Part shown: piece after piece, positions 25,490 through 32,861 of the stretch
How the letters are laid out: every line of letters begins with the position of its first letter
Position numbering within the stretch: position 1 is the stretch's first letter
Assembly (NCBI GenBank): GCA_003402745.1
Contig: QQND01000012.1
Span: 1 to 48,506 of the forward strand
Length of the DNA stretch: 48,506 nucleotides
Reading direction: 5' to 3'
From: Verrucomicrobiota bacterium
GTDB taxonomy: Bacteria; Verrucomicrobiota; Verrucomicrobiia; Chthoniobacterales; Chthoniobacteraceae
Notes under the pieces: generated by a model
The model's input: the letters and a program-made list of their open reading frames with translations, nothing else
Told to the model about the DNA's origin: nothing
Databases searched by the model: none
Position numbers and translations under genes: made by a program

Positions 25490-25941
25490 AACCCGATAAG
25501 GTCTGCAACCCGCTCGAAGGTCGCCTCTTCTGTTTGTTTAGTGGCACTCCAAGCCTCTGGGCTCCAAAGTTCAAAGGTCTCAAGCGCTCCAACCAACACA
25601 ACCTCCCCCTTCAGCCCGATCGATTTTCCAAGCTCTTCGGGAACGATCATGCGGCCCTGCTTGTCACTCACAAGTTGCTGCGCCCCTGAATAAAAGAGGC
25701 GTAGAAAAACCGTCTTCTCCTTGGCTGAAATCGTGGCGTCCGCCTTCAGTTTTTCGGCCACCGCCCGAAATTGCTCAGGCGGCATGACCTTCAAAAACTG
25801 CCCGGAACGATCGGCCATCAAGAAGAATTCATCGGCCTCAGAGGCCCGCCAACGCGAGGGAATCGTCACCCGATTTTTGGGGTCTAGAGAATGGCAGAAT
25901 TCGCCCGAGAAAATCGGAGGCGGATTCTGCGAAGGTGTCAT
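25486..25941 (-). CDS. mraZ: MraZ: transcriptional regulator of the dcw cluster
   Basis: MraZ is a SpoVT/AbrB-fold DNA-binding protein, usually octameric or dodecameric, that controls the division and cell wall operon, including its own gene. The 151-residue product has two copies of the fold: the first with HSLDPKNRVTIPSRWR, the second with VSDKQGRMIVPEELGK, both with the D-x-x-x-R segment. The C-terminal GLKGEVVLVGALETFELWSPEAW is conserved too. It is the first gene of the cluster. The sequence just before the ATG is pyrimidine-rich (TTTCTTCTTCC) with no Shine-Dalgarno. Four operator-like repeats lie about 63-97 bases upstream of the start, so autoregulation is expected. Confidence 0.93.
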   Translation of the reverse strand: MTPSQNPPPIFSGEFCHSLDPKNRVTIPSRWRASEADEFFLMADRSGQFLKVMPPEQFRAVAEKLKADATISAKEKTVFLRLFYSGAQQLVSDKQGRMIVPEELGKSIGLKGEVVLVGALETFELWSPEAWSATKQTEEATFERVADLIGL

Positions 25942-26003
25942 GGAAGAAGAAAGTTAGGTGGTTTTGGTGAGATTTCAGAAAAAGACTCAGGCGTGGTTTC
26001 TTG

Positions 26004-26038
26004 CCCCACCTTGCCCCATTCCGCCCCACTTTTTGCCA
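26004..26038 (-). promoter_or_regulatory. Putative MraZ operator: four boxes with 10-base period
   Basis: On the minus strand, reading toward mraZ, there are TGGCA, TGGGG, TGGGG and TGGGG, each separated by five bases (plus-strand positions 26034-26038, 26024-26028, 26014-26018, 26004-26008). Known MraZ operators in E. coli consist of TGGGN repeats with five-base spacers, so spacing and sequence both agree. The first box is imperfect. A promoter should lie within or just after these repeats, but no clear -10/-35 pair can be picked. Confidence 0.8.
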
Positions 26039-26217
26039 CCCTCATCCCTTTCGGTCAATCCTCCGACGTTCTTTTCTAGATGTTTTTTTCAGAGAAAAAC
26101 GACCTTGCTTGCCCGGTCGCTCGATTCTAAGCGGTAATTTTTGCAAAAAACCTCTCAGAGAGGCCCTCGGAGGGCGACGCAACCCCGCATCATGCGCGCA
26201 GCGCACAGATCGACCCC

Positions 26218-26442
26218 TTGGCCGAACGGCGGGCTGAACGCAGCTCGGCCTCCGCTCCAGTCTCCACCCCGCCCCCCAGAATATTGACTGAATTCGAAAT
26301 CATCCGCACACAGCTCTCCCTCGAACGCTCTTTCCTCGTGGAAAGAGGATTACAAAAACTGAATTTGCCGAAAGAGTGGGAGCAGATGCCCCGAAGGACG
26401 CTCCCCTCTGAAACAACTCGCTTGATAGTAAGAGCCCCCTGA
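26218..26442 (+). pseudogene. Fragment resembling a polysaccharide chain-length (Wzz-type) protein
   Basis: The frame translates to ...RILTEFEIIRTQLSLERSF... followed by LQKLNLPKEWEQ. This fits the stretch in Wzz/GumC-type polysaccharide co-polymerases where a (Q/L)TEFEII(Q/R) segment is followed by one helix and LNL-x-x-x-W. Only about 60 residues match; there is no membrane helix and the frame stops at 26442. The frame is open from 26131 but has no convincing start or ribosome site (a TTG at 26218 is possible). I read it as a remnant of a larger gene. A small independent protein, or a chance match, cannot be excluded. Confidence 0.4.
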
Positions 26443-26617
26443 AATTCCCAAACGCCTTTGTGAATTTCGTTTCTTAGCTTTAAACCCTTCCGAGACAGAA
26501 ATCTGCGCAGCTCTTGATCCTGCAACCCGGCTGAGTTTTCGCAGCCCCTCTCAGCACTCCTCTTTATTGCACCCCAAACTGCAGGACGCGGGCAAGTCTG
26601 GCGTTGGTGCGGTCACA

Positions 26618-26654
26618 CTGGTTAGCGGGAGATGGCTCCTCGCATGATAACCAG
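26618..26654 (-). terminator. Stem-loop after the exported His/Cys protein gene
   Basis: ctggtta (26618-26624) pairs with taaccag (26648-26654), and inside this ggag (26628-26631) pairs with ctcc (26636-26639). It begins nine bases after the stop of the minus-strand gene at 26663. There is no T-run. Confidence 0.35.
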
Positions 26655-26662
26655 CAGTACAA

Positions 26663-27355
26663 TTATTTCTTCCACCGGCCTGAGCGCTCGGCAAGCGCCG
26701 GAAGTTCATCAGTACGGTACTGTGTTTTGCCCTCCGCCCCCCACATGGGCACGCCGGTGGCCCGCAGAAAATGGGCGCTCATGCTCTCGCCGGTATGACA
26801 GCCCCAACTCCTCACATAAGCATCCTTGGTGAACATTCCAGGGCGCAGCTTTGTCAGATCGTTTTCGTGAAGCCAAACCTTCGAGCAGCTGTCGATGGCA
26901 TTGGAGTAGTCAAACATCCAGCAGGCCTTGTTGGAATGGCCAAAATATTCAAGATCAGCAATTTTCACTTCCCCCCGATTTTTTCCTTTATTCAAATAGT
27001 CGAGTAATTCGGAGGTCTTTGAAAAGTAAATCCGCTTCACCCGATACGCATCACGGACAGAGTCGATCAATACAATCAGGTCCTTTCTTTCTTCCTTGGC
27101 ACGGCGCACATACGCAGGCTTATACACCAACCAGGTGATCTGCGCCTGCGGATCGGTCTCGCGGACCTGCTGGATACGGATCCGAGCGGCGCGCACAAAA
27201 TTCATCCACCACTTGTCGTGCGGTTGGGTTTTGTACTTCTCCCAGTGCGAGAGAGAAACGCCCCCGGATATGATAATGACCTCAGGCACCGGCGCCGCCT
27301 TCAGTGCGCTGGTAGCCATGAATGAAATGAAGAGGGCAAAAAAAAGCCTGCGCAT
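26663..27355 (-). CDS. Exported protein with possible His/Cys dyad (clan CD-like)
   Basis: The 230-residue protein starts with a signal peptide (MRRLFFALFISFMATSALKA). The mature part has an alternating beta/alpha pattern with EVIIISGGVS, ITWLVYKPAY and DLIVLIDSV as likely core strands. Two later motifs, DLEYFGHSNKAC (His130) and VRSWGCHTGESMS (Cys186), are arranged as in caspase-like clan CD cysteine peptidases and DUF4347-type domains, where a strand ends in H-(G/S) and the next in GC-x-x-G. This is pattern matching only; the family is not recognised with confidence and the activity is unknown. An upstream ATG at 27382 would add nine residues. It lies 38 bases after the dehydrogenase gene (11 with the longer start), so they are likely co-transcribed. 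Confidence 0.65.
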   Translation of the reverse strand: MRRLFFALFISFMATSALKAAPVPEVIIISGGVSLSHWEKYKTQPHDKWWMNFVRAARIRIQQVRETDPQAQITWLVYKPAYVRRAKEERKDLIVLIDSVRDAYRVKRIYFSKTSELLDYLNKGKNRGEVKIADLEYFGHSNKACWMFDYSNAIDSCSKVWLHENDLTKLRPGMFTKDAYVRSWGCHTGESMSAHFLRATGVPMWGAEGKTQYRTDELPALAERSGRWKK

Positions 27356-27393
27356 AGATTTCAATGGCTCGACGGAAGGCATTGGGCAGCCGC

Positions 27394-28203
27394 TTAGATC
27401 GTTTGACTCAAATAGCCGCCGTCGACGCGAATGTCTGTGCCCGTCACAAATCCCGCCGCCGCACGACTGGCTAGGAAGACGCAGGCACCCACAAGCTCGT
27501 GGGATTCTCCGAAGCGCTTCATAGGCGTGTGTCCCCAGATTGCCTGGGTGCGTGCGGAAGGGGAACCATCCGGCTGAAACAAAAGGCTACGATTTTGTTC
27601 AGCCGGAAAAAAGCCAGGGGTGATGGAGTTCACTCGCACTCCCTTGGAGGCCCACTCTCTCGCGAGGAATTGCGTTAAGTTGAGCACTGCGGCCTTCGCA
27701 GAGGAATAAGCAACAACCCGGGAAAGAGGTAGATGCGCGGAAACACTGGCAATATTGATGATACTCCCTCGGCCGCGGGCGCACATTCCGGGGCCAAAAA
27801 CTTGGCAGGGCAGCAGGGCCCCGCCCAACAGGTTGAGATCGAAAGCGGCCACCCAATCCTGAACCTCGATTTTTTCTATCGGAAAATCCTCCGTCACCGT
27901 CACTTTTGAATTATTTCCCCCAGCTGCATTCACGAGAATTGTTGGCGACCCAAATTTGGAGGTCACATTTTCCAAGGCGTGCTCCAGAGAGGAACGCTCA
28001 GAAGCATCCGCTGGAATGAAAGCAGCATGCCCGCCTGCAGCATGAATGGCCGCAACCCGAGCCTCACCGCGTTCCATGTTTCTTCCGAGAATCGCCACTT
28101 TCGACCCCGCTGCGGCGAGGCCCTCTGCAAGAGCGCCGCCCAAAACTCCGGTTCCGCCAACCACCACAGCTACATCGCCAGCTAAATCAAAAAGGGTACT
28201 CAT
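27394..28203 (-). CDS. Short-chain dehydrogenase/reductase, mannonate oxidoreductase-like
   Basis: A 269-residue classical SDR. It has the nucleotide loop VVVGGTGVLGGALAEGLAAAG (TGxxxGxG form GGTGVLGG), NAAGGNNSKVT in place of the usual NNAG, a catalytic Ser in INIASVSAH, and YSSAKAAVLNL giving Tyr and Lys of the Y-x-x-x-K motif. The ending GTDIRVDGGYLSQTI is typical. The long FPIEKIEVQDWVAAFDLNL insert and AGGNN segment resemble the D-mannonate oxidoreductase / gluconate 5-dehydrogenase-like group (YjmF), so a sugar-acid substrate is a fair guess. The frame opens 39 codons upstream, but 28203 fits the family start. It is transcribed divergently from the FAD reductase gene, with 165 bases between. 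Confidence 0.8.
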   Translation of the reverse strand: MSTLFDLAGDVAVVVGGTGVLGGALAEGLAAAGSKVAILGRNMERGEARVAAIHAAGGHAAFIPADASERSSLEHALENVTSKFGSPTILVNAAGGNNSKVTVTEDFPIEKIEVQDWVAAFDLNLLGGALLPCQVFGPGMCARGRGSIINIASVSAHLPLSRVVAYSSAKAAVLNLTQFLAREWASKGVRVNSITPGFFPAEQNRSLLFQPDGSPSARTQAIWGHTPMKRFGESHELVGACVFLASRAAAGFVTGTDIRVDGGYLSQTI

Positions 28204-28355
28204 GTTGAAAAAATAAATGAACAGAACCAGAGCAACATCTACCAGCCTCCAAGGCAAGCGTCCGCGCAACTGAGCGGCTCCCTTCCAGGTCGCGCCCGTA
28301 GAATCAGACATTGACTCCACAACTCTCGAGAATCGCCAAACTCCAACGGTGTGCT

Positions 28356-28360
28356 AGGAA
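28356..28360 (+). promoter_or_regulatory. Ribosome binding site that supports a GTG start
   Basis: The sequence aggaa lies eight bases before the GTG at 28369. No ATG gives the conserved N-terminus of the downstream FAD reductase, so this site decides the start. Confidence 0.6.
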
Positions 28361-28368
28361 AGTGATTC

Positions 28369-29415
28369 GTGTACGATGTGGCAATCATTGGAGGGGGGCC
28401 CGCAGGGGCAACATGTGCAGCTTTGTGCGCTGCGGGAGGGAGACGTGTTCTCCTCCTGGAACGCTCCCGCTTCCCCCGCGAAAAAGTCTGCGGTGACTGC
28501 CTCAATCCCCTCGCTTGGGGGGTGATCGAGCAACTCGGACTGCGTGACAGGATCCTCTCCTGCACCCACTCCGTTTTAGAGGGGGTGCGTTTTTTGACCA
28601 TCGAGGGCACCGCCGTTCGCGTGCCGCTTCCGGGCGGCGCCTACCCAGAGCTGGGCCTCACCCGCTCCCGGCTCGACCATGTACTTCTCGAGCACGCGCG
28701 CAGTTGCGGTGTCGATGTTTACGAGGCCACGACGCTCAAGGCGCTAAAACGCCTCCCCAATGGATGGCGTATGGAGAGTGAGGCGGGGTGGTTTGAAGCA
28801 GGCCAACTCATTGCCGCAGACGGCCGCAACTCAACCGTAGCGCGCCTCCTAGGCCTGATGCCTCCACCTCTGCCGGCGGAGCGCGTCGCCGTCCAGACAC
28901 ATCTACCGAGCCCCTTAGACTTAGGGCGCGATGTTGTCCTACAATTTTTAAAGGAGGGGTATGCAGGCCTTGCTCCCGTGGGCGCAGATACGGCGAACCT
29001 TTGTCTCGTATGCCGCCCCGGCGATCTTCAGAGCATAAAAAGCTGGGCAGCAACGCAGTTTAATTTGTCCGAGGACCAGCCCTGGCGGAGCATCACCCCC
29101 TTACGGCGCGCCCCACTACCGGCGACCGGGGAGAGGCTCTGGTTTACGGGTGATACGGCACGCGTTGTTGAACCATTTACCGGAGAGGGAATAGCCTATG
29201 CCCTCAGAAGCGGTGCACTGTGCTCAGACGCCCTTCTCGCCGAAAACCCGGGCCTATACGAACGCAATCACGGCGCTTTGTACCGGGGCCGGCTTTGGGT
29301 CAACCAGATGGCGAGGTGGGCGTGTTTACACCCGCTGGCTGGCTCCGCCTTGGTGCGCGCGGGCCGCTACTTTCCAAGTATCTTCAGCCTTTTAACCCGA
29401 AAAGTCGTAGCATGA
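28369..29415 (+). CDS. FAD-dependent reductase, geranylgeranyl reductase type
   Basis: The 348-residue flavoprotein starts at a GTG with YDVAIIGGGPAGATCAALCA, the FAD-binding GxGxxG fold. It then has the family landmarks LLERSRFPREKVCGDCLNP, LTRSRLDHVLLEHA, LIAADGRNSTVARLLG, and GDTARVVEPFTGEGIAYALRSG for the second FAD-binding motif. This is the geranylgeranyl reductase / halogenase-like group; members saturate isoprenoid chains (archaeal-type lipids, menaquinone side chains) or act on small molecules. Nothing nearby encodes isoprenoid steps, so the substrate is open. It converges with hflC on a hairpin directly after the stop. Confidence 0.8.
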   Translation: MYDVAIIGGGPAGATCAALCAAGGRRVLLLERSRFPREKVCGDCLNPLAWGVIEQLGLRDRILSCTHSVLEGVRFLTIEGTAVRVPLPGGAYPELGLTRSRLDHVLLEHARSCGVDVYEATTLKALKRLPNGWRMESEAGWFEAGQLIAADGRNSTVARLLGLMPPPLPAERVAVQTHLPSPLDLGRDVVLQFLKEGYAGLAPVGADTANLCLVCRPGDLQSIKSWAATQFNLSEDQPWRSITPLRRAPLPATGERLWFTGDTARVVEPFTGEGIAYALRSGALCSDALLAENPGLYERNHGALYRGRLWVNQMARWACLHPLAGSALVRAGRYFPSIFSLLTRKVVA

Positions 29416-29449
29416 GCGCCAGCCCGCACCCCCCGGGCCAAGCCGGCGC
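29416..29449. terminator. Hairpin between convergent FAD reductase and hflC
   Basis: gcgcc (29416-29420) pairs with ggcgc (29445-29449); inside, gcccg (29422-29426) pairs with cgggc (29434-29438) around a seven-base loop. It occupies nearly the whole 36-base gap between the two stop codons. No T-run on either side. Confidence 0.45.
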
Positions 29450-29451
29450 GA

Positions 29452-30432
29452 TCACCTGCCCAGCGCCGGTTTCTCAACGCTGGAGCCCTTCAGCAACCGG
29501 AAAAGCTCGGAATCCGTCGACAAAAGAAGCGTCGTGTCCTTGGTGAACGTAAGCCGGTAAGTCTCCAGCGTTTTGAGAAAACTGTAGAACTCCGCCGCAC
29601 GGGGATCGCTCCCGAAAGCCTTCGCGTAAAGTTCCGAGGCCTTCGCGTCAGACTCGCCCCTGATTTGCTGGGCCTTGAGATAGGCGCCCGACTGGATTTC
29701 GCTCAGATCACGCTCCTTCTGTCCCGCAATTTTGGCAGCCTCCCCCTCACCTTCGGATCGGAAGCGCTGGGCAATTTGCTGCCGCTCGCTCATCATCCTT
29801 TGATAAATCCGGTCGAGCACGTCCGTGTTGTAATTGACCCGTTTCAGACGCACGTCCAGCAATTCAATGCCGAACTCCGAGAGTTTGCGCGCCGCGGCAG
29901 TGGCGATTTCCTGCTCCACCTTGAGCCGCCCCACCCGGATGGGCGGCAGTACCCCAACAGCACCGGGCCCGTCCGTCTTCAAAGACTCGTCTCGCACAGG
30001 CTGACGGAGCGGGTCGGTGCGCACAATCTCGATCAGTTCGTGGCGTGCCACTGCATTACGTGTGTCACTCCCAAGGATATCCTCGAGGCGTGACTGCGCG
30101 CTCCGCTCGTCTCGGAGGCGGACGAAGTAGGTTTTGGGATCAGCGATGCGCCAGCGGGCGAAGGTTTCCACCCGGATGTAGGTCTTGTCCTTGGTGGGGA
30201 TGGCCACGGGCGCCCCGTCCCACTCCAGAAACCGTTTGTCGAGGCGGTGCACCTCTTGGATGAACGGCACTTTCAGGTGCAACCCAGGCTCGGAGACGGG
30301 CTCCCCAACGGGCTTTCCAAATTGGGTGATGATGACCTGCTCGGCCTGGCTCACCGTGTAAAACAGGCCGGAAGCCGCCGCAAAAAACAAAGCGCCGACC
30401 AGCAGTAATAGCAGTGTAATTCCCTTTTTCAT
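29452..30432 (-). CDS. hflC: HflC: stomatin/prohibitin-family membrane protease regulator
   Basis: HflC and HflK form a large periplasmic ring on the inner membrane that encloses and regulates the FtsH protease. The 326-residue protein has one N-terminal membrane helix (about 5-25) followed by the SPFH domain: FYTVSQAEQVIITQFGKPVG, EPGLHLKVPFIQEVHRLDKRFLEW, TYIRVETFARWRIADP, and the long coiled-coil helix YQRMMSERQQIAQRFRSEGEGEAAKI. The end YSFLKTLETYRLTFTKDTTLLLS is typical of HflC. The open frame extends 67 codons further upstream inside hflK, but ATG 30432 follows the hflK stop after one base and has a good GGAGG at nine bases. No ftsH gene lies in the window. Confidence 0.92.
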   Translation of the reverse strand: MKKGITLLLLLVGALFFAAASGLFYTVSQAEQVIITQFGKPVGEPVSEPGLHLKVPFIQEVHRLDKRFLEWDGAPVAIPTKDKTYIRVETFARWRIADPKTYFVRLRDERSAQSRLEDILGSDTRNAVARHELIEIVRTDPLRQPVRDESLKTDGPGAVGVLPPIRVGRLKVEQEIATAAARKLSEFGIELLDVRLKRVNYNTDVLDRIYQRMMSERQQIAQRFRSEGEGEAAKIAGQKERDLSEIQSGAYLKAQQIRGESDAKASELYAKAFGSDPRAAEFYSFLKTLETYRLTFTKDTTLLLSTDSELFRLLKGSSVEKPALGR

Positions 30433-30433
30433 A

Positions 30434-31459
30434 TTAGCGCACCTCCTGCTTCTTGCCGCTGCCCGAGGGTTGCGCCTGCTGCGGCTGAAGCGGCTGAAGT
30501 GGTAGCACCGGAAGCAACTGCCGGAGCCCCTCGTCCACCACGATTTTTTGCCCTGCGCTTGGAAGCGCCTCAGCCAGGGTCTCCAGATAAAGTCGCGTCC
30601 GGGTGGCCTCCGGCGCGAGCCGGTACTGCGCAAACTGGAGGTTAAAAGACGCCACGTCCCCCTCCGCCTCGTTCACGCGCTTAAACCGGTATCCCTCAGC
30701 AGTGCTCAAGGTCTGTTCTGCCTGCCCCCGGGCGCGGGGGATCGCCTTGTTGTATTCACCCACGGCGACGTTAATGGCGCTGGATCGGTCCTGCTGGGCC
30801 TTGTTCACCTCATTGAAAGAGGCCTCCACCTGCTTGGGTGGGTTCACGTCCTTCAACTGCACCCCATCCACCCGAATGCCCAGTTGGTAGCGCCGCGCCA
30901 AATCCTGCATCCGTGCAAGCGCCGAGACCTCGATTTCCTGCCGCCCCACCGTGATCACCTCGTCCACGGTGCGGTCTCCGACCACCTCCCGCATGGCTGC
31001 CTCCGAAAGGTCGCGAAGGGTGCGGTCTGGGTTGCGCACGTCAAAAAGGTACTCCCTCGGGTTGTCGATGCGATACTGAACCACCCATTCCACCAAGGCG
31101 GCATTCAGATCGCCTGTAACCATCGATTTTTCCTCCACGGGATTCTTTCCAGGTTGATGCGGGTTTGTGAACCCCTGAGAGGCAAAACCGAACTCCAGCT
31201 TGAGCTGGCGTCTCGTGGGGAGCACCAAAACCTCCTCCATTCCCATGGGAAGTTTAAAATGCAGCCCGGGTTCTACAATCCGTACAAACCGCCCAAACCT
31301 CAGCAACACTCCCTCCGACTCCGCCTCCACTGTGTAGAAGCATGTCCACACAATCGCGGCTAGCACCAGAAGGAAAAAACCAAACAGCCGGGATTTCGAC
31401 CCGATGAGAGCCCCAAATTCGCGATTTTGGTTTCCGGAACCACCGTAAATGTCAGCCAT
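30434..31459 (-). CDS. hflK: HflK: partner of HflC in the FtsH-regulating complex
   Basis: A 341-residue SPFH-family protein with a membrane helix at about 25-45 (LFGFFLLVLAAIVWTCFYTV). The SPFH domain has EGVLLRFGRFVRIVEPGLHFKLPMG, VEEKSMVTGDLNAALVEWVVQYRI, FDVRNPDRTLRDLSEAAMREVVG and the long helix QVEASFNEVNKAQQDRSSAI, all close to HflK; the N-terminal cytoplasmic part is short compared with E. coli HflK (419 residues). The C-terminus is a Gln/Pro-rich tail (PLQPLQPQQAQPSG). It precedes hflC in the same operon and starts 100 bases after the upstream unrecognised gene. Confidence 0.92.
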   Translation of the reverse strand: MADIYGGSGNQNREFGALIGSKSRLFGFFLLVLAAIVWTCFYTVEAESEGVLLRFGRFVRIVEPGLHFKLPMGMEEVLVLPTRRQLKLEFGFASQGFTNPHQPGKNPVEEKSMVTGDLNAALVEWVVQYRIDNPREYLFDVRNPDRTLRDLSEAAMREVVGDRTVDEVITVGRQEIEVSALARMQDLARRYQLGIRVDGVQLKDVNPPKQVEASFNEVNKAQQDRSSAINVAVGEYNKAIPRARGQAEQTLSTAEGYRFKRVNEAEGDVASFNLQFAQYRLAPEATRTRLYLETLAEALPSAGQKIVVDEGLRQLLPVLPLQPLQPQQAQPSGSGKKQEVR

Positions 31460-31559
31460 AAAATTCTCACTGGATTACCGAATAGACACGAGAAAGATAG
31501 CGCTCCAAGCCGTCACTCAAAGCAAGGGCCGATTCCGTGTTTTTTTCGCCCGCCCCCCT

Positions 31560-32648
31560 TCAGCTCCGGCCGGGCCACCACCGGATGCGCACATACACGT
31601 AATCCCCCCGGGACAACACCCCCATTGCAAGACGCCCCCCATGCAGCTCTCCCAAATGCCAGCCCCCCTCCCCCAACCACTGGTGGAAAAGCAGAGAGTC
31701 CGCGAGGTCAAAAAACGGCGCCTCAAAAAACTCCCGCAGCTCGCTCATTCCAAAATCATCATTTGCCCACCACTCCAGACAGACTGCGGTCCCTACGCCT
31801 GAAAGAATGCAGCGCCTCCAGGAAGCCTCCCAGGGGAAGCCCTCCCAGCGCTCAAACCGGAACCGGCGGGGCGACTCACAAACAGGATCCTCCCCCAAGG
31901 CCTCCCGAAAATAACCCACAAAGGCAGGCAGCGAAGGCGGCGCTTTGGGGTGCCCTACGTCAAACTCCAAAAAACAGTCCCTCAAAACCTCCTCCCGCGA
32001 GGGCACCTGAGAGCCCACCGCCCACCCCCCAGACGCCCACCCCCCAGACGGCGCTCCCGATCCCACCCCTTCCATGCCTCGCGGTTGGCACTGGCACCAG
32101 GCCTCGAATGTTCCAAACCAGAGCCTTCCCGGCCTTCCTCGCCGAATTTTGGAGGCAACGCCCGCTCCACCAGCAGGGGGAGCCTCTACTTCCAATTCCA
32201 CCTTATCTACATCCACCACCGCTTGTCCCACCGCTTGTCCCACCGCTTGTTCCACCGCTTGTTCCACCGCTTGTTCCACCGCCAAGCCGACCCCGGGACA
32301 CCCGGCCCTGCCCACGGCAGCTCCCTCGGTGAGGCGGACCAAAAGAGCACTCACCGCAATTAAAGCCGCCAGCCCTCTCCCCACTCGGAGAATCTTTCCC
32401 CAACGGGGGCGCAAGAAAAAAAGCCCCCCTCGAGGCGAACCCACAAGAGCATTCCCCAGAAAGCCCGCGTCGGCTCCACAAACGCCCCCTCCGAAGCCAG
32501 TACCCGTTTCACCAACCGTTTCACCAACTGTTTCACCGCCCAAGAGGGCTTGACCGCCGTCCTTTATCCAGTCTTCTCTGGAATTCACCCCCCCTCCGCC
32601 GGATTCTCTGGAAGCTTTGAATTTGGTGCCAAGGCATCTATTTTGCAT
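31560..32648 (-). CDS. Unrecognised protein with one membrane helix and tandem repeats
   Basis: The 362-residue protein does not match any family I know. A likely membrane helix lies at about 86-106 (GRGLAALIAVSALLVRL). Before it is a Gly-rich segment with ETVG repeats near 40-49; after it is a stretch of five AVEQ/AVGQ repeats (about 123-146). The last 170 residues look folded and rich in Trp, Phe and Arg (for example FRFERWEGFPWEASWRR and GDYVYVRIRWWPGRS). A plus-strand frame runs through the same DNA but is Pro-rich and has no ribosome site, while this one has GGAGGGG five bases before the ATG, so this strand is preferred. It lies upstream of hflK-hflC on the same strand and may be in their operon. 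Confidence 0.65.
   Translation of the reverse strand: MQNRCLGTKFKASRESGGGGVNSREDWIKDGGQALLGGETVGETVGETGTGFGGGVCGADAGFLGNALVGSPRGGLFFLRPRWGKILRVGRGLAALIAVSALLVRLTEGAAVGRAGCPGVGLAVEQAVEQAVEQAVGQAVGQAVVDVDKVELEVEAPPAGGAGVASKIRRGRPGRLWFGTFEAWCQCQPRGMEGVGSGAPSGGWASGGWAVGSQVPSREEVLRDCFLEFDVGHPKAPPSLPAFVGYFREALGEDPVCESPRRFRFERWEGFPWEASWRRCILSGVGTAVCLEWWANDDFGMSELREFFEAPFFDLADSLLFHQWLGEGGWHLGELHGGRLAMGVLSRGDYVYVRIRWWPGRS
32218..32277. repeat. 12-base tandem repeat, five copies, within a coding sequence
   Basis: The plus-strand unit accgcttgt(c/t)cc occurs five times in a row (two copies with tcc changed to ccc), then a partial unit. In the minus-strand gene it encodes the tetrapeptides AVEQ and AVGQ. 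Such in-frame arrays can change in copy number without disrupting the protein. Confidence 0.85.
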
Positions 32649-32653
32649 GATAT

Positions 32654-32660
32654 CCCCTCC
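32654..32660 (-). promoter_or_regulatory. Ribosome binding site for the unrecognised membrane protein
   Basis: GGAGGGG on the minus strand ends five bases before the ATG at 32648. It is one of the strongest Shine-Dalgarno matches in the window and supports this strand and start over the overlapping plus-strand frame. Confidence 0.65.
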
Positions 32661-32861
32661 CTCACCCTTGCTACGGAAAGGGGAAGCTCAGAGTTTTAAG
32701 AAAATGAGAGTCACCCCCGAAAGTTTTCAAAAGCCACTCTATTCACGACCAGCAGCGGCAGCTTATTTTTTTAGGGAACTTTGACGAAAGCCCGCGAGAG
32801 TCTCTTGCCAACTGAGCCCCGCTCATCTTACTTGCTGGCCTTCGTTTTTCCCTCGCCTTTC

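Larger units (their letters stand above)
26039..26662. other. Non-coding region of about 620 bases upstream of the mraZ operator
   Basis: It has no complete gene. It holds a fragment resembling a Wzz-type protein (26218-26442) and, near 26163-26175, a short palindrome (gccctc, one base, gagggc). A hairpin lies at 26618-26654. The stretch between the operator and the fragment is A/T-rich in places (about 26080-26150). An open frame on the minus strand (26190-26525) does not look coding. Confidence 0.6.

Noticed and set aside
26190-26525. Minus-strand frame of 111 codons upstream of mraZ
   Set aside because: Composition is not protein-like, there is no ribosome site, and the opposite strand carries the Wzz-like fragment.
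31427-32332. Plus-strand frame of 301 codons, proline-rich, over the repeat-containing protein
   Set aside because: It has Pro/Thr-rich low complexity throughout, no ribosome site, and starts inside hflK; the minus-strand frame has a strong ribosome site and a folded-looking C-terminus.
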